Shown one piece after another: positions 5,387 to 7,046 of a stretch of DNA of 7,046 bases. Origin of the DNA: JANXSD01 sp043758125 (lineage in GTDB: Bacteria; Bacteroidota; Bacteroidia; AKYH767-A; OLB10); assembly GCA_043758125.1 (NCBI GenBank), contig JAYVOC010000244.1, positions 1 to 7,046 on the forward strand, given 5' to 3'. Each line of letters opens with the position of its first letter. Positions within the stretch are counted from its first letter, which is position 1. Position numbers and translations under genes: made by a program. The notes beneath the pieces are model-generated. The model saw nothing but the letters and a program-made list of their open reading frames with translations. It was not told where the DNA came from and made no database searches.

Positions 5387-7046
5387 ATGAAAAAAATCGC
5401 AATAGTGCTGCTAATTTCAGCAATCTACATCAGTTCTTGCTCATCAGGAAGAATTGCAGCAAAGAATTATGATGATGTTTATTATTCCGACCGAGATGCA
5501 GGTTCTGGGAATAACACCACTCCAGAAATTTCTAACAATACATCAAAATCATCGCAAGGTGACAGTGAGACTAAACAGAATGAAAGTCAGCGTAATTATG
5601 ATCAGAACAATAATTCTGGTAACAATGCTCAAAATTCACAAACAGGAAATCAATCTAATACTAATAATTCCGATCAAACACCTGAGCGTTTTCAAAACAA
5701 TGTAAATTCTTCTGATTATACAAGTACTCAAAGTTCGACTGATCAAGATGGAAATACTTACGTGACAAATAATTATTACAATAACGATGATTATTACGAT
5801 TACGCTTACTCTTCTCGCATACGTCGCTTTTATCATCCTTACGGATGGAATTATTATGATTCTTATTACACAAACATGTATTGGTATGACTACAATCCAT
5901 ATTCTTATGGCGTAAGTTTATATTTATCGTATAATTTTTGGAGACCACAATATGTATGGACACCTGCATGGGGAAGTTGCATAGGCTTTGGAAATTCCTA
6001 TTATGGTGGTGGGTATTACGGTGGTGGCTACTATGACAATGGATTTGGCTACAATAACAGTTATAATTATGGTTACGCGAATGGTTTTAATAACGGGTAT
6101 TACGCAGGACTTTATAACGGAACGTTTAATCCATATTATTATAACAGTAATGATTCATACAGCTATTACTATGGCCCACGTGGTGGACGAGGTGCATTAG
6201 CTAATAATGCTCCAAGAGGTGGTCGAAATTTAAGTGAGCTTTATGGTCGTCAGCAAATTTCTGACAACATTAAAAATCCTAAACTTACAGCTGGTATTGA
6301 TGGTGTAAGTGCTATTGGAAGACCAAAAAGAGAAATTGGAAATATAAATGCTAATGCAATTGCTACACCCGTTAAAGGGAATAATGGAATTGTAAAAGAC
6401 AACAATGTAAATCATAATAACACTTTTTCTAGCCCTGGAAATAACAACACATCTCATCCAAACTCACTTAATGGAGTTGTTGGTCATGGAAATGAAAATA
6501 GTAATCCGATTAAGGATAATACTATAAAGTCGAACCTTTATTCTCCTAAGGACATTGAAACTAGTCCAACAAATCATCATGTTATTAATCCGAGAGATTA
6601 TACTGGAAAAACGAATGAGAACTCATCTCCATCAAATACAGAAACGAGCCCTCACAATGTGACTCCAAATGGAAATATTACTCCAGCGCATAATCCTAGA
6701 GAACAATATTCTAATCCAAATGAGAATTCCTCTCCAGCGCATAATCCCAGAGAACAATATTCTAATCCAAATGAGAATTCCTCACCAGCGCATAATCCTA
6801 GAGAACAATATTCAAATCCTAGAGAAAATTCAAATCCTGCTTCAAATCCTCGTGATGGAAAGCAACAAAATAATGGTAGACCAAGAGGTTTCCTTCAACA
6901 ACACAAAGAAAGTTCAGATCCAGTAAAGGATCAGCCAACGAGGCAAAATCCTTCTTCTGGTTATCAAAATAATTCTCAGCAAAGAAATTACGAAAGTCAA
7001 CCGAGATCTACAAATCCGAATTCAGGTGGAGGATCAAGACCATCAT
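5387..7046 (+). CDS. large Asn/Tyr-rich low-complexity surface lipoprotein (3' end beyond window)
   Basis: An open frame of 553 codons with no stop before the window edge. The signal peptide MKKIAIVLLISAIYISSC has a lipobox ending in Cys18, so this is a lipoprotein. I chose ATG 5387 because it gives a standard signal peptide; ATG 5369 is also in frame, is preceded by GAAAGG ten bases upstream, and would add MQFGNN. An in-frame TAA at 5339 bounds the gene. Regions in order: a short post-lipobox segment with DDVYYS (about 28-33); an Asn/Ser/Gln/Asp-rich linker (about 34-124); a Tyr-rich block (125-190) with repeated YY and several Trp; a Gly/Tyr block with two GGGYY units (205-262); RGG-like PRGGR motifs (264-280); and a long Asn/Pro/Ser-rich tail with a 17-residue tandem repeat (433-483). 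I recognise no enzyme domain. Composition suggests a mostly disordered or adhesive outer-membrane or surface protein. It is transcribed divergently from proS. Confidence 0.88.
   Translation, partial: MKKIAIVLLISAIYISSCSSGRIAAKNYDDVYYSDRDAGSGNNTTPEISNNTSKSSQGDSETKQNESQRNYDQNNNSGNNAQNSQTGNQSNTNNSDQTPERFQNNVNSSDYTSTQSSTDQDGNTYVTNNYYNNDDYYDYAYSSRIRRFYHPYGWNYYDSYYTNMYWYDYNPYSYGVSLYLSYNFWRPQYVWTPAWGSCIGFGNSYYGGGYYGGGYYDNGFGYNNSYNYGYANGFNNGYYAGLYNGTFNPYYYNSNDSYSYYYGPRGGRGALANNAPRGGRNLSELYGRQQISDNIKNPKLTAGIDGVSAIGRPKREIGNINANAIATPVKGNNGIVKDNNVNHNNTFSSPGNNNTSHPNSLNGVVGHGNENSNPIKDNTIKSNLYSPKDIETSPTNHHVINPRDYTGKTNENSSPSNTETSPHNVTPNGNITPAHNPREQYSNPNENSSPAHNPREQYSNPNENSSPAHNPREQYSNPRENSNPASNPRDGKQQNNGRPRGFLQQHKESSDPVKDQPTRQNPSSGYQNNSQQRNYESQPRSTNPNSGGGSRPS
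6683..6835 (+). repeat. 51-bp in-frame tandem repeat, three copies
   Basis: Three consecutive 51-bp units start at 6683, 6734 and 6785. Each encodes a 17-residue unit of the form PAHNPREQYSNPNENSS. Copies 1 and 2 differ at only two silent positions; copy 3 drifts in its last third (NPNEN becomes NPREN) and then decays into shorter NPR-like motifs up to about 6855. The period is a multiple of three, so changes in copy number keep the lipoprotein frame open. Near-identity of two copies points to a recent duplication. Confidence 0.93.

Noticed and set aside
5454..6200. Several open frames on both strands inside the low-complexity lipoprotein gene, including Ile/Met-rich and Ile/Val-rich ones.
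   Set aside because: They arise from the biased Asn/Tyr/Gly codons of the long continuous frame that starts with a lipoprotein signal peptide at 5387.
6683..6835. Possible CRISPR-like array because of regular repeats.
   Set aside because: The units are directly adjacent with no unique spacers and encode an in-frame peptide repeat.
6669..6926. Plus-strand frame with repeated ILENNILIQMRIP-like units.
   Set aside because: It is the 51-bp repeat read out of frame; the in-frame product continues the lipoprotein.

Overview
The window is AT-rich and reads as a chromosomal segment of a member of the Bacteroidota. The evidence is the class of genes (a short archaeal/eukaryal-type prolyl-tRNA synthetase, a PstS-like lipoprotein followed by a periplasmic TPR protein, a large Asn/Tyr-rich surface lipoprotein), the weak or absent Shine-Dalgarno sequences, and several octamers that fit the Bacteroidota -7 element TAnnTTTG. 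I cannot place it below phylum level with confidence.

Layout. Left block, plus strand: a 73-residue two-helix inner-membrane protein (93-314), a PstS-like phosphate-binding-fold lipoprotein (386-1321) and a secreted 533-residue TPR protein (1371-2972). The gaps are 71 and 49 nt with no convincing internal promoter, so the three are probably one transcript. From general knowledge of the phylum, such PstS-like/TPR pairs often follow exbB-exbD-tonB genes; those would lie left of the window and are not visible here. The block closes with a perfect 48-bp palindrome (2983-3030), which serves as a bidirectional terminator against the converging minus-strand genes.

Middle block, minus strand: proS (5245 to 3770), then 42 nt later a cytoplasmic protein of unknown function (3727 to 3044), probably one operon. 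A promoter with a TTTG -33 element and a near-consensus -7 element at 19 nt spacing lies upstream of proS.

Right block, plus strand: a lipoprotein gene starts divergently from proS at 5387 and stays open to the window edge (at least 553 codons). It has a lipobox, an Asn/Ser/Gln-rich linker, a Tyr/Gly/Trp-rich centre, and an Asn/Pro-rich tail with a 51-bp tandem repeat.

Functional reading: the left block is an envelope module (inner-membrane helper, substrate-binding-like lipoprotein, periplasmic TPR scaffold) with no ABC permease or ATPase genes in view. The middle is translation housekeeping. The right is a fast-evolving cell-surface protein. I see no RNA gene, CRISPR array, insertion sequence or phage gene. 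Nothing here demonstrates a wholly new system; the least explained items are the PstS-like/TPR/two-helix module, the unknown protein behind proS, and the low-complexity lipoprotein.
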